From Sulfurovum sp. (GTDB lineage: Bacteria; Campylobacterota; Campylobacteria; Campylobacterales; Sulfurovaceae), in the NCBI GenBank assembly GCA_020719895.1, contig DYPM01000005.1, forward strand, positions 1-21,951: DNA of 21,951 nt, given 5' to 3'. Position numbers and translations under genes: made by a program. The notes under the pieces are model-generated. The model saw only the letters and a list, made by a program, of their open reading frames with translations. It searched no databases and was not told where the DNA came from. Positions 8,344 through 16,689 of this stretch are shown here, one piece after another; position 1 is the stretch's first letter; every line of letters begins with the position of its first letter.

Positions 8344-8505
8344 CTATGCTTTATTGGATTTATACTCACCCGTTGTTATATTCATATGGTGAGGCATTCT
8401 CCATGTGCCATCTGCATCTTTTACAGGCATTGGGAGTGTCAATTTGTAGTGTGTTCTTCGTTTTGCTGCTCTTGTTTTACTTACACGTCTCTTAGGTACT
8501 GCCAT
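8344..8505 (-). CDS. rpmF: 50S ribosomal protein L32
   Basis: The 53-residue protein begins MAVPKRRVSKTRAAKRRTHY, the classic L32 N-terminus, and ends TGEYKSNKA. It has no cysteines, so it is the zinc-free form. The frame extends upstream to 8550, but AAGGA seven bases before the ATG at 8505 and the MAVPK start of the family decide the start at 8505. A repeat-rich 162-base leader separates it from yceD, so it may have its own RNA-level control within the ndk-fabH block. Confidence 0.96.
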   Translation of the reverse strand: MAVPKRRVSKTRAAKRRTHYKLTLPMPVKDADGTWRMPHHMNITTGEYKSNKA

Positions 8506-8522
8506 TTTAAAATCCTTTATTT

Positions 8523-8662
8523 TTTTTATTGGAGTTCTTTTAGAACTCAAAATAATGCCTAATGGACAAGTCCATTAGGCTACGCTAACGCTGAGTTGTC
8601 TTCAGCAGACGGCTCTATCGACTGAACACTCTTTGTGTTATTTTATAACTCAAAATAACACA
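8523..8662. repeat. Hairpin-rich intergenic repeat, copy A (before rpmF)
   Basis: Three perfect inverted repeats are seen. At 8532-8548, GAGTTCT pairs with AGAACTC. At 8557-8580 an 11-bp stem GCCTAATGGAC pairs with GTCCATTAGGC around AA. At 8634-8662 an 11-bp stem TGTGTTATTTT pairs with AAAATAACACA around seven bases. Two blocks, 8523-8567 and 8585-8610, are closely matched at 11300-11344 and 11405-11430, so this is one copy of a dispersed element. The whole element lies between yceD and rpmF. Confidence 0.75.
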
Positions 8663-8667
8663 TAGTA

Positions 8668-9042
8668 TTAAAACTCAATCTCTAAGGGTTCTGAACTGTT
8701 TTGGCACACTTCACAATAGTGGTACTCACCCTCAAGTGCATTGAGTTCACTCTCAACGATATATACAAGGTCAATCTCGCCATCCAAAAATTCAATACTA
8801 TCAAGATCATCTTTTTCGTTCAAAAGCGTATCGCTAAGTGTCAAAACCAAAGGAATATCCAAAGAGATTGAATAGTTTTTTCCACATCGATCACATACCA
8901 TCGTTTTTTCTCCTGCAAGATTTGATTCAAGTGTAACGCGATGGTGTGAAGATTTTTTCAGTGTTCCCCTAAAAAGAACACTATCGTAATGAAGTTCAAA
9001 ATGTTTTGGAGTTGAGCTGATTTTATCAAATACAATCTTCAT
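8668..9042 (-). CDS. yceD: DUF177/YceD family protein
   Basis: The 124-residue protein sits directly upstream of rpmF, the position where DUF177 (YceD) proteins are found across bacteria. It has two Cys pairs, CDRC (50-53) and CEVC (110-113), likely a metal-binding or structural site. The acidic middle region (EKDDLDSIEF) is typical of the family. In plants and Escherichia coli the family is linked to 23S rRNA accumulation; a ribosome-biogenesis role here is by analogy. AAGG lies about ten bases before the ATG. It follows ndk by 30 bases. Confidence 0.85.
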   Translation of the reverse strand: MKIVFDKISSTPKHFELHYDSVLFRGTLKKSSHHRVTLESNLAGEKTMVCDRCGKNYSISLDIPLVLTLSDTLLNEKDDLDSIEFLDGEIDLVYIVESELNALEGEYHYCEVCQNSSEPLEIEF

Positions 9043-9072
9043 AAGGAGAAGCCTTAGATTGTATTTATAAAA

Positions 9073-9486
9073 TTAAAATATCTCTCTTTGTGCAAAAAAG
9101 AAGTTAATTTCGATTTCTGCATTTTCCAAAGAGTCACTTCCATGCACTGCATTTGCATCAATACTATCAGCAAAATCTGCTCTGATAGTTCCTGCAACAG
9201 CATCTTTTGGATTGGTTGCACCCATCAACTCTCTGTTTTTTGCCATCGCATTTTCTCCTTCAAGTACAGAAACAACTACTGGACCAGAAATCATAAAGCT
9301 TACAAGATCTGCAAAAAATCCTCTCTCTTTGTGTACTGCATAAAATGCTTCAGCATCAGCTTGAGAAAGTTGAATTTTTTTGGTTGTTGCAACTCTAAGA
9401 CCTGCATCTTCAAATCGAGTCAAGATTTTTCCAACAACGTTTTTTGCGACTGCGTCTGGTTTGATAATTGATAGTGTTCTTTCCAT
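9073..9486 (-). CDS. ndk: Nucleoside diphosphate kinase
   Basis: Ndk moves the gamma-phosphate between nucleoside tri- and diphosphates in the cytosol. The 137-residue protein has the full-length bacterial form, starting MERTLSIIKPDAV and including the P-loop-side NPKDAVAGTIRADF and active-site His115 in NAVHGSDS. AGGA lies eight bases before the ATG. It is the first gene of the ndk-yceD-rpmF-plsX-fabH-ymdB run and has a candidate promoter in the 155-base gap after the ferredoxin gene. Confidence 0.98.
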   Translation of the reverse strand: MERTLSIIKPDAVAKNVVGKILTRFEDAGLRVATTKKIQLSQADAEAFYAVHKERGFFADLVSFMISGPVVVSVLEGENAMAKNRELMGATNPKDAVAGTIRADFADSIDANAVHGSDSLENAEIEINFFFAQREIF

Positions 9487-9553
9487 GGGAATATTCCTGC
9501 AAAATAATATTTTACTTCAACATTTCAAAAAATGATGAGAGCATTTGGTAAGG

Positions 9554-9559
9554 ATTGTA
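9554..9559 (-). promoter_or_regulatory. Candidate -10 box of the ndk operon
   Basis: On the minus strand TACAAT lies 68 bases before the ndk ATG, after T-rich runs with an approximate helical period, the style of Campylobacterota sigma-70 promoters that lack a clear -35 box. No other good candidate was found in the gap. Confidence 0.35.
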
Positions 9560-9605
9560 TCTGAAAAATAGTTAAAAGGAATTTAAAAAATATTTTTGAA
9601 GAGGC

Positions 9606-9626
9606 GTATGTGGATTACCCACATAC
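9606..9626 (-). terminator. Hairpin after the ferredoxin gene, possible terminator
   Basis: A perfect 8-bp stem (GTATGTGG with CCACATAC) encloses five bases, starting about 15 bases after the ferredoxin stop codon. The T-rich run follows only after ten or so bases, so termination may be weak or factor-assisted. Confidence 0.4.
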
Positions 9627-9641
9627 ATTTTAATAAAGAAA

Positions 9642-10004
9642 TCAATCTTCTACTACAGGTTTTCTCGCAGTTCTCTCATCCATAGAGATAGAATCTACAA
9701 ATGGCATATCAGCATCTGCATTATCCATTACATAGTTTTTGCCGTCGATGTAGTTTCCTGCTTCATAGTGTTCTTTGTGATCTGCTGTAAATGGCATATC
9801 CCAAGTGATACAGCCTTCTGTTGGACATGCTGTTGCACAGGCAGGGGCATCATGGTGACCTACACACTCAACACATTTGTCTGGATATACATAATAGTAC
9901 TCTTCGCCTGTTGGGTTATCAGACTCATCTACGATTGCTTCTACTGGACATTCGTCAATACATGCTGCACAATTGATACAAGTATCATTAATCATTACTG
10001 CCAT
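9642..10004 (-). CDS. fdxA: 2[4Fe-4S] ferredoxin, Allochromatium-type
   Basis: The 120-residue electron carrier has two cluster motifs. Cluster I is Cys9, 12, 15, 19 (CINCAACIDECP). Cluster II is Cys44, 47, 56, 60, with eight residues between the second and third Cys (CVECVGHHDAPACATACP), the expanded spacing of Allochromatium-type ferredoxins, plus Cys65. A ~50-residue acidic tail follows. The position upstream of ndk matches Campylobacter jejuni fdxA (Cj0333c), an iron-induced ferredoxin linked to aerotolerance; the symbol is given on that basis. AAGGAG six bases before the ATG is strong, and an extended -10 lies upstream, so it is probably its own well-expressed unit. Confidence 0.9.
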   Translation of the reverse strand: MAVMINDTCINCAACIDECPVEAIVDESDNPTGEEYYYVYPDKCVECVGHHDAPACATACPTEGCITWDMPFTADHKEHYEAGNYIDGKNYVMDNADADMPFVDSISMDERTARKPVVED

Positions 10005-10031
10005 AATTATCTCCTTAAATTGTTATTTTTA

Positions 10032-10040
10032 ACTATATCA
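10032..10040 (-). promoter_or_regulatory. Probable promoter (extended -10) of the ferredoxin gene
   Basis: The minus strand reads TGATATAGT, an extended -10 element, 28 bases before the fdxA ATG. It fits an independent promoter in the 120-base gap after metK. Confidence 0.5.
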
Positions 10041-10088
10041 CAAAATCTTCAAAAATACTTTAATGACTTTGCAATCCCTCTGTATTGA

Positions 10089-10105
10089 TGTCACCCTTTG
10101 TGACA
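10089..10105 (-). terminator. Short hairpin after metK
   Basis: A 6-bp stem (TGTCAC with GTGACA) around five bases lies 20 bases after the metK stop codon. It has no U-tract, so a terminator role is weakly supported. Confidence 0.25.
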
Positions 10106-10124
10106 CACTCAAAAATCTATGGGA

Positions 10125-11282
10125 TTAGATTCCTAAAAACTCTTTGATCTCTACAACTCTTGGAGTTTTTTCCCAACTAAAATCCATATCTTCTCTGCCA
10201 AAATGACCATAAGAGGCAGTTTTTCTATAGATTGGTCTAAGAAGATCAAGTTCTTTAATGATTCCTTTTGGTGTGAGATCAAAAAGTGAACGCACGCATT
10301 CTGAAATGTTCTCTTCGCTTACAACGTTTGTACCATGCGTATTGACATAGATCGATATTGGTTGGGCTACGCCGATTGCATAAGCGATTTGTAGTGTTAC
10401 TTTTTCACAAGCACCTGCAGCTACCAAATTTTTGGCGACATAACGTGCAGCATAAGCAGCGGAGCGATCTACTTTGGTCGGATCTTTACCGCTAAATGCA
10501 CCACCTCCATGAGGACAAGAACCGCCATAAGTATCTACGATGATTTTACGTCCCGTAAGTCCTGCATCTCCTTGAGGTCCTCCAATGACAAATCGTCCTG
10601 TTGGATTGATATGATAAATTATTTTGTCATGCATAAGTTCTTTGGGAATGATTGGCTTGATCACCTCTTCTAATACTGCTTTTTGGACTTGCTCCAAAGA
10701 GACAGTGTCGTGATGTTGTGTTGAGACGACAATAGTATCAATCGCTACAGGTTTGTCATCGACATATCTTACAGAAACTTGTGCTTTACCGTCGGGTCTT
10801 AAAAAAGGAACAGTGCCATTTTTGCGTACCTCAGCAAGTTTGGCAGTCAATTTATGTGCCAACAAAATAGGTAATGGCATCAATTCAGGTGTCTCTTTGC
10901 AAGCAAAACCAAACATCAATCCTTGGTCTCCAGCACCAATTTCTCCTGAGGCTCTATCTACACCTTGGTTGATATCAGGACTCTGTTCGCCCACACCATT
11001 AAGAACTCCCGCACTACGATAGTCAAATCCGTAATTTGCATCGGTGTATCCTATCTCACGTATCACTTCACGAGCAATCTCTTGCATTGGTGCATACGTG
11101 TGGGTTTTGAGTTCACCAGCAATAATACAAAATCCGTTACTAAGCAATGTCTCACATGCCACTCTTGCATTAGAATCACGTTCGATAATGTAATCCAAAA
11201 TCGCATCAGAGATCTGATCTGCCATCTTGTCGGGATGTCCTTCTGTGACCGATTCACTTGTAAAAATATACTCTTTTAGCAT
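10125..11282 (-). CDS. metK: S-adenosylmethionine synthetase
   Basis: MetK makes S-adenosylmethionine from methionine and ATP in the cytosol. The 385-residue protein has the normal length and motifs: GHPDKMADQISD (15-26), GAGDQGLMFG (116-125) and the P-loop-like GGGAFSGKD (259-267). The start MLKEYIFTSESVTEGHPDK is family-typical, with AAGGGA upstream. Neighbouring ndk is also adjacent to metK in Helicobacter pylori. Its leader carries copy B of the hairpin-rich repeat, ending about 20 bases before the ATG. No SAM riboswitch is visible. Confidence 0.98.
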   Translation of the reverse strand: MLKEYIFTSESVTEGHPDKMADQISDAILDYIIERDSNARVACETLLSNGFCIIAGELKTHTYAPMQEIAREVIREIGYTDANYGFDYRSAGVLNGVGEQSPDINQGVDRASGEIGAGDQGLMFGFACKETPELMPLPILLAHKLTAKLAEVRKNGTVPFLRPDGKAQVSVRYVDDKPVAIDTIVVSTQHHDTVSLEQVQKAVLEEVIKPIIPKELMHDKIIYHINPTGRFVIGGPQGDAGLTGRKIIVDTYGGSCPHGGGAFSGKDPTKVDRSAAYAARYVAKNLVAAGACEKVTLQIAYAIGVAQPISIYVNTHGTNVVSEENISECVRSLFDLTPKGIIKELDLLRPIYRKTASYGHFGREDMDFSWEKTPRVVEIKEFLGI

Positions 11283-11299
11283 CTGAATTTATTCCCTTA

Positions 11300-11433
11300 T
11301 TTTTATTAGAGTTCTTTCAGAACTCAAAATAACGCCTAATAGACGCTATTGTTTGTCTTTTGAAAAAAACTTGCCATTGAGGCAACTTTCTTTTCGAAAG
11401 ATTACTAACGCTGAGTTGTCTTCGGTAGGCAAC
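11300..11433. repeat. Hairpin-rich intergenic repeat, copy B (before metK)
   Basis: This copy shares 11300-11344 and 11405-11430 with copy A at 8523-8610. It keeps the GAGTTCT/AGAACTC hairpin (11309-11325), but its middle is different and longer, with TTGCC/GGCAA and CTTTC/GAAAG mini-hairpins in place of the 11-bp palindrome. GAGTTGTC at 11413-11420 pairs with GGCAACTC at 11428-11435 (one G-U), running into the dxs stop codon; copy A keeps the same fold with a changed 3' arm. It fills the dxs-metK gap. Confidence 0.7.
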
Positions 11434-13260
11434 TCACGCACTTTGTGCTTGGAGTTTTTGGTTTATTTTGTCTGCCAATTGATAAGGCAAAATTCCTAAC
11501 TGTTCCTCGATTTTTTGCGTACTTCCATGCTCGATAAACGCATCATCATACTCAAATGTCGTTAATGAGACAGTAGCAATACTTGCTTGGTTTAAAGCCT
11601 CTAAGATAGCAGATCCTACACCGCCAATCATAGCAGAGTCGGAAAAAACAAACCATTGAGAGTAGTATCTGCTCAAATCAATAAGCCTCTTTGTGTCCAA
11701 TGGTTTGACAAAACGTAAATCAAGAATTCCTACCTTTTGTTCCAAATACTGTGCAGTCAAAATCGCTCGTCCTACGCCATTACCGTACCCAATCAAAAGA
11801 ATATCTTCGCCCTTTTGTAGTAGTACAGATTCTCCCAAAACATAAGGTTCGCATGGTGCATCTTCTGCCAAAAAAGCTCCACGAGGATAACGGAATGCAC
11901 ACGGACGAGAATACTCTTTGGCAAATACCATAGAGGCTTTAAGACTGCTCTCATTGTACGGTGCAAGAAGTGTCATATTTGGAATAGCACGAAGAAAGCT
12001 CACATCAAATGCTCCTTGATGCGTCTCTCCATCTTCGCCAACAACTCCTGCTCTATCAATAGCAAACGCCACGCCAATATCCATCAGACAAATGTCATGG
12101 ATTATTTGATCATAACCTCTTTGCAAAAAAGTAGAGTAGATTACACAAAATGGTTTAAAACCCTCTTTAGCTAAAGCTCCCATAGAAGTTACCGCATGTT
12201 GTTCTGCGATCGCCACATCCCAAAAACGATCAGGATATTTTGCCATCGTCACACTAAGTCCTGTGCCGCTTGGCATAGCAGCTGTTACGCCGACTACTTT
12301 TTCATCTTCATCTGCCAACGCTACCAAAAATTCACCAAAAATTGCCGTAGCGGATTTGGTGTCGCTTTTTTTGAGTGCTTTACCGCTCTCAAGATCAAAT
12401 GCTCCAACGCCATGCCAATGCTCTTTGGTTCCTTCGGCGTATTGGTATCCTTTGCCTTTTATGGTTTGAGCATGAATTATTACTGGTTTGCGAAGTTTTT
12501 TGGCAATCTCCATAGTTTCAACCAAAGATGCAATATTGTGACCATCGATAGGACCAATATAGTCGATGCCCATCTCTTCAAACATAATCCCTGGAGTAAT
12601 AAGTAGCAACGACTCCTCAAACCGCTTGGCAATATAAGTTGCTCCTTCGGGAAGATGCTCTAAAGCTTTTTCTACAAGGTGTTTAAACCGCTGATAAAAA
12701 GATCCAGCCATAGTTTGTGAAAGAATACGACTAATCGCTCCAATAGGTTTGGCGATACTCATTTCATTGTCATTGAGGATAATGACTATAGGATATTTTC
12801 TATCTCCAAGCTCATTGAGTGCTTCATAAACCATTCCCGCACTCATACTTCCATCGCCAATCAAAACAACGGGAGTGCGATCTTCTTTTTTGAGTCTAAT
12901 CGCTTTAGCAGCACCAACAGCAAGTGAAATAGAAGTCGAACTGTGTCCTGCGACATAGTAATCATAAGGTGACTCTTTTGGTTTGGTATAACCACAAATA
13001 CCTCCAAAAACACGAAGCGTATCAAATGTATCCCAACGATCTGTGATGAGTTTATGTGCATACGCTTGATGACTGACATCAAAAATAAATGGATCTTTTG
13101 TGATATCAAATACTTTGTGCATCGCGACAATCAAATCAGTCGCTCCCATTGTAGAGCTAAGGTGTCCGCCATTTTGGCTCACCGTCTCCAAAATTTTATG
13201 TCGAATCTCTTCTGCGAGATTTTCAAGCTGTGTAGTGGTGTAATTTTTAATATTTATCAT
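11434..13260 (-). CDS. dxs: 1-deoxy-D-xylulose-5-phosphate synthase
   Basis: Dxs joins pyruvate and glyceraldehyde 3-phosphate, using thiamine diphosphate, to start the MEP isoprenoid pathway. The 608-residue protein has the usual domain order. The TPP/Mg motif GDGSMSAGM...NDNEMS lies near 135-168, then transketolase-type AIAEQHAVTSMG and DRAGVVGEDGETHQG, and a C-terminal transketolase-C domain with LRFVKPLD. The frame also allows a GTG two codons earlier (13266), but GAGAG lies five bases before the ATG at 13260 and almost touches the GTG, so 13260 is preferred. It follows hisC by 16 bases. It depends on the cofactor supplied by the thiamine operon farther upstream, though nothing shows joint control. 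Confidence 0.97.
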   Translation of the reverse strand: MINIKNYTTTQLENLAEEIRHKILETVSQNGGHLSSTMGATDLIVAMHKVFDITKDPFIFDVSHQAYAHKLITDRWDTFDTLRVFGGICGYTKPKESPYDYYVAGHSSTSISLAVGAAKAIRLKKEDRTPVVLIGDGSMSAGMVYEALNELGDRKYPIVIILNDNEMSIAKPIGAISRILSQTMAGSFYQRFKHLVEKALEHLPEGATYIAKRFEESLLLITPGIMFEEMGIDYIGPIDGHNIASLVETMEIAKKLRKPVIIHAQTIKGKGYQYAEGTKEHWHGVGAFDLESGKALKKSDTKSATAIFGEFLVALADEDEKVVGVTAAMPSGTGLSVTMAKYPDRFWDVAIAEQHAVTSMGALAKEGFKPFCVIYSTFLQRGYDQIIHDICLMDIGVAFAIDRAGVVGEDGETHQGAFDVSFLRAIPNMTLLAPYNESSLKASMVFAKEYSRPCAFRYPRGAFLAEDAPCEPYVLGESVLLQKGEDILLIGYGNGVGRAILTAQYLEQKVGILDLRFVKPLDTKRLIDLSRYYSQWFVFSDSAMIGGVGSAILEALNQASIATVSLTTFEYDDAFIEHGSTQKIEEQLGILPYQLADKINQKLQAQSA

Positions 13261-13276
13261 AGACACTCTCTATGTT

Positions 13277-14383
13277 TTAGTTGTTGGATGTTACGTCATC
13301 AAAATGTCGAAAAAAGATAGAGTTTTGTTCGGCTGTTCCGACTGTGATACGTACACCATTTAGTCCATAAGATGCGAGATTACGAATAATCACACCGCGT
13401 CCAAGAAGTGCATTGGATATCTCTGTCGCATTGCGTTTTTCATTAAAAAGATAGGTGATAAAGTTGGTATAACTCTCGATATATTCAATATTGCGTTCTT
13501 TTGCAAAGGCTTCATATCGTTTGATCTCTTGCAGATGCAATGCAACTGACTCTTCTACAAACACCTCATCTTTCATAGCCTCAATCGCAGCAAGCAACGA
13601 TAGTGTTGTGATATTAAACGGTGGACGCATTTTGTAGAGTTCGTGGATGAACTCTTGGTTTGCGATACCATAGCCTACACGCATACCGCCCAATCCATAA
13701 GCTTTGGAGAAAGTTCCTAGATAAATCACATTATCATACGCCAACAAATCAAGAGGCGTAATGCGATACTGTTCATCTTTAGCCACCGCATACTCCATGT
13801 AGGCACCATCTACGACAATCACTGTATCTTTTTTGATCGCTTCAATGAGTCGAATCACTTCTGATTTTAGGGTAGCGTCGCCTGTAGGATTGTTTGGAGT
13901 ACAGATGTAGACTATTTTTGGATGATACATTGTGTATGCTTCCATAAACTCATCATAAAGATGTCGATAGTTTGCTGTTTTGTACACTTTTGCACCCATT
14001 TGTTTAGCATAAATCTCATACATAGCAAACGTTATGCCACTCATCAACACTGAACTTTTATCATCAAGCACTGCACGCGAAACAAACTCCAACACTTGAT
14101 CACTTCCTGCACCTATAATAATATTATCTGTATTCACTGCATACTTTTTTGCCAAAGCAGCTTTGAGTTCAAACATACTGTCATCGGGATAGAGATATGC
14201 TTTATAAGCATTTGTGGCAATTGCTTGGGCTACTTTAGGACTGACGCCTTTTGGATTTTCGTTAGATGCTAACTTCACGACATCTTTGGCATCAATTCCA
14301 AACTCACGCACCACCAACTCAATTGGTTTTCCTGCTTCATAGATTTTTATATCGTTTAATGCATGGTTAAACTTAATATTCAT
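13277..14383 (-). CDS. hisC: Histidinol-phosphate/aromatic aminotransferase (HisC family)
   Basis: This 368-residue class I/II PLP aminotransferase carries LASNENPKGVSP near 38-49, the CTPNNPTGD substrate/PLP loop (161-169), DGAYMEY and the PLP lysine Lys227 in TFSKAYGLGGMRVGYG. HisC proteins convert imidazole-acetol phosphate to histidinol phosphate. Next to pheA, as in Campylobacter, an extra or alternative role in transaminating phenylpyruvate is likely. AAGGAAAAAA lies before the ATG. It is 18 bases after pheA and 16 before dxs, with no flagellar genes between. Confidence 0.93.
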   Translation of the reverse strand: MNIKFNHALNDIKIYEAGKPIELVVREFGIDAKDVVKLASNENPKGVSPKVAQAIATNAYKAYLYPDDSMFELKAALAKKYAVNTDNIIIGAGSDQVLEFVSRAVLDDKSSVLMSGITFAMYEIYAKQMGAKVYKTANYRHLYDEFMEAYTMYHPKIVYICTPNNPTGDATLKSEVIRLIEAIKKDTVIVVDGAYMEYAVAKDEQYRITPLDLLAYDNVIYLGTFSKAYGLGGMRVGYGIANQEFIHELYKMRPPFNITTLSLLAAIEAMKDEVFVEESVALHLQEIKRYEAFAKERNIEYIESYTNFITYLFNEKRNATEISNALLGRGVIIRNLASYGLNGVRITVGTAEQNSIFFRHFDDVTSNN

Positions 14384-14401
14384 TTTTTTCCTTCTTTTGG
14401 A

Positions 14402-15469
14402 TTACACATCATCGCATCCTCTTACGTACGATCCCAACACTTTAATTGATGTTTGGTGTTTTGTCAAAATCTCTTTAATTTGTGGTTGATCTTTGTGAGC
14501 TGAAAACTCTATAAAAAAGATCGATTGTCCACCAACGATATGGGATTTGATTTTGGTGAGATTGATGTTTGATCTATCAAAGTCATTCAAAAACTCCACC
14601 AAAGCTCCTGGAGTATTGGAGAGCTTTACTAAAATCGACGTTTTATCATCTCCAGATGGAAGATTCTCAAAGTCAGAGATGACAAAAAAACGCGTACGAT
14701 TGGTAATATCATCTTCGATATTTTCAAATCGAATCGGCAAACCATTGAGTTTTGCAGCCACAGATGGACACAATGCTGCTGAACAGGAATCTTTGGCGGC
14801 GAGTTTTGCTGCTTTAGCCGTGGACTCAACTGGAATCTGTTCTACCATATAGAGTCCCAAATCTTGCAAAAAATTGCGACATTGACCAAAAGCGATATCT
14901 TTGGAGTAGATTTTTGTCACTTGTCTAATATCATCTCCAAGCATCGCAAAACACAAATGCACATCAATAATCACCTCTGCAATAATTTTGAGATCATAAT
15001 AATCAAGACAGTGAATCGTATCACTCACAATACCATTAGATGAGTTCTCTATCGGTATGATTCCAAATTTTGCTGTTTTTTTATGCACTTCACGAAATAC
15101 ACCTTCGATAGAGTTTATAGGAAGATAGTTGCTCATTATTCCAAAATTATTAATCGCTGCTTGGTGTGTAAAGCTAGCCTCTGGACCTAAATAAGCGATA
15201 CATTCAGGAAGTTCAAGATTTCGTGAAATGGCAAACATCTCCAAAAATAGTGCATCAATCGCTTTATCGGTCAGTCGTCCTTTGTTTTGTGCTTTAAGAC
15301 GATTAAGAATCGCGTGTTCTCTTTCGGGTCGATAGATTGGCGTTCCTGTATTGTTTTTGAGCATTCCGACTTGATGTACCAACTCCATTCTTTCATTATA
15401 AAGCTCCAATAGTTTATCGTCGATTGCATCTATCTGCTCGCGTAATGCTTCTAATGTCATCATCTTCAC
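14402..15469 (-). CDS. pheA: Bifunctional chorismate mutase/prephenate dehydratase (P-protein)
   Basis: The 355-residue enzyme makes phenylpyruvate from chorismate through prephenate. Residues ~5-90 form an AroQ-type chorismate mutase (REQIDAIDDKLLELYNERM). Residues ~91-265 form the dehydratase with YLGPEASFTHQA, PIENSSNGIV and the NRTRFFV motif (Thr259-Phe261). An ACT domain follows with the conserved TPGAL (Gly288-Leu290). The usual ESRP allosteric motif after LTKI is replaced by KSHI (308-311). The GTG start at 15469 overlaps the lysA stop in GTGA, with GGAG nine bases upstream; ATG codons at 15463 and 15460 are alternatives. Probably translationally coupled to lysA. Confidence 0.95.
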   Translation of the reverse strand: MKMMTLEALREQIDAIDDKLLELYNERMELVHQVGMLKNNTGTPIYRPEREHAILNRLKAQNKGRLTDKAIDALFLEMFAISRNLELPECIAYLGPEASFTHQAAINNFGIMSNYLPINSIEGVFREVHKKTAKFGIIPIENSSNGIVSDTIHCLDYYDLKIIAEVIIDVHLCFAMLGDDIRQVTKIYSKDIAFGQCRNFLQDLGLYMVEQIPVESTAKAAKLAAKDSCSAALCPSVAAKLNGLPIRFENIEDDITNRTRFFVISDFENLPSGDDKTSILVKLSNTPGALVEFLNDFDRSNINLTKIKSHIVGGQSIFFIEFSAHKDQPQIKEILTKHQTSIKVLGSYVRGCDDV

Positions 15470-16689
15470 GATTCGTCACTCCACTCCATACATACTTTTT
15501 CTAATCGTACTTGATCTTCATAACTCTCTCGTTTGCGAATCAGTCGTACTTTTTCTTTTTCGATTGCTACTTCTGCTGGTTTGGAGCGTGTATTATAGTT
15601 ACTTGCCATACTAAATCCATAAGCACCTACGGAGTGTACTATCAGCAAATCATTGTGTTCAAGTGGTGGCAACATCACATTTTTACCCAAAAAATCGCCA
15701 CTCTCACACACAGGACCTACCACATCCGCCAAAGACTCTTCGCCTTCTTTTTCTACTGTTTCTATTTTATGATAAGCACCGTAGAGACTTGGACGAATAA
15801 GATCATTCATCGCACCATCGACAATCACAAAACGTTTGTTCCCACTCTTTTTTTCATACAACACTTTGGTGATAAAAAAACCTGCATTCGCAACCATATA
15901 TCTACCTGGTTCACAAACAAAAGTCACATCCAATCCTTTTGTGGCTTTGATAATCACCTCTGCGTACTCTTGAGTAGAAATCGTCGCCTCATCGTCATAA
16001 ACGACACCCAAACCACCACCAACATCAAAAAATTTGATTTCGATACCAATCGCTCGAAGTGATCTTGTCAAATCTGCGACAATACCACACGCTTCAGCGA
16101 TTGGCTCAAGTTTTGTAAGTTGCGAACCGATATGAAAGTGAATGCCTACAGGATTTAGAAATTCAGATTTTTTTGCATAAACATACATCCATTTTGCCAT
16201 ATCGATATCTACGCCAAATTTATTTTCATGGAGTCCTGTTGAGATATAAGGATGGGTTTGTGGATCTATATTTGGATTGACACGAATCGAAATACGTGCT
16301 TCTTTTGCCAACTCTTTGGCGATCTTTTCTACGCGTTTCATCTCTGCTTCGCTCTCAAGATTGATAAGCAAAATATCATTTTCAAGTGCTTCGATAATCT
16401 CATCGTCTCTTTTGCCCACTCCAGAAAAGATGATTTTATACTTCTCCACGCCAGCATCCAAAGCTCTACGTACTTCACCAATACTCACACAATCAGCACC
16501 AGCACCCATTCGTGCAAGATGTGCGATAACCGATAGATTGGAGTTGGCTTTTACAGCATAGTTGATAAGTGATTTTTGTCCTGCAAACGCCTCTTTGAGA
16601 GATGTGTAACGCTCTACTATAAAATCAAAATCATATAGATAAAGCGGTGTGCCAAACTCTTCTGCAATAGTACGAATGTCCATACTCAT
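15466..16689 (-). CDS. lysA: Diaminopimelate decarboxylase
   Basis: LysA decarboxylates meso-diaminopimelate to lysine, PLP-dependently, in the cytosol. The 407-residue protein has the PLP lysine Lys47 in NYAVKANSN, HFHIGSQ, the phosphate-binding GGGLGV and EPGRYMV motifs, and the catalytic-Cys motif GPVCESGDF. The frame extends upstream to 16800 into the kinase gene, but AAGGAG six bases before the ATG at 16689 and the normal family N-terminus (EFGTPLYLYD) decide the start. It heads lysA-pheA-hisC-dxs; the 79-base gap before it may carry a promoter, but none stands out. Confidence 0.97.
   Translation of the reverse strand: MSMDIRTIAEEFGTPLYLYDFDFIVERYTSLKEAFAGQKSLINYAVKANSNLSVIAHLARMGAGADCVSIGEVRRALDAGVEKYKIIFSGVGKRDDEIIEALENDILLINLESEAEMKRVEKIAKELAKEARISIRVNPNIDPQTHPYISTGLHENKFGVDIDMAKWMYVYAKKSEFLNPVGIHFHIGSQLTKLEPIAEACGIVADLTRSLRAIGIEIKFFDVGGGLGVVYDDEATISTQEYAEVIIKATKGLDVTFVCEPGRYMVANAGFFITKVLYEKKSGNKRFVIVDGAMNDLIRPSLYGAYHKIETVEKEGEESLADVVGPVCESGDFLGKNVMLPPLEHNDLLIVHSVGAYGFSMASNYNTRSKPAEVAIEKEKVRLIRKRESYEDQVRLEKVCMEWSDES

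Noticed and set aside
11283..11433. SAM riboswitch in the metK leader
   Set aside because: The metK leader contains the repeat copy B and none of the conserved SAM-I, SAM-II or SAM-III motifs.
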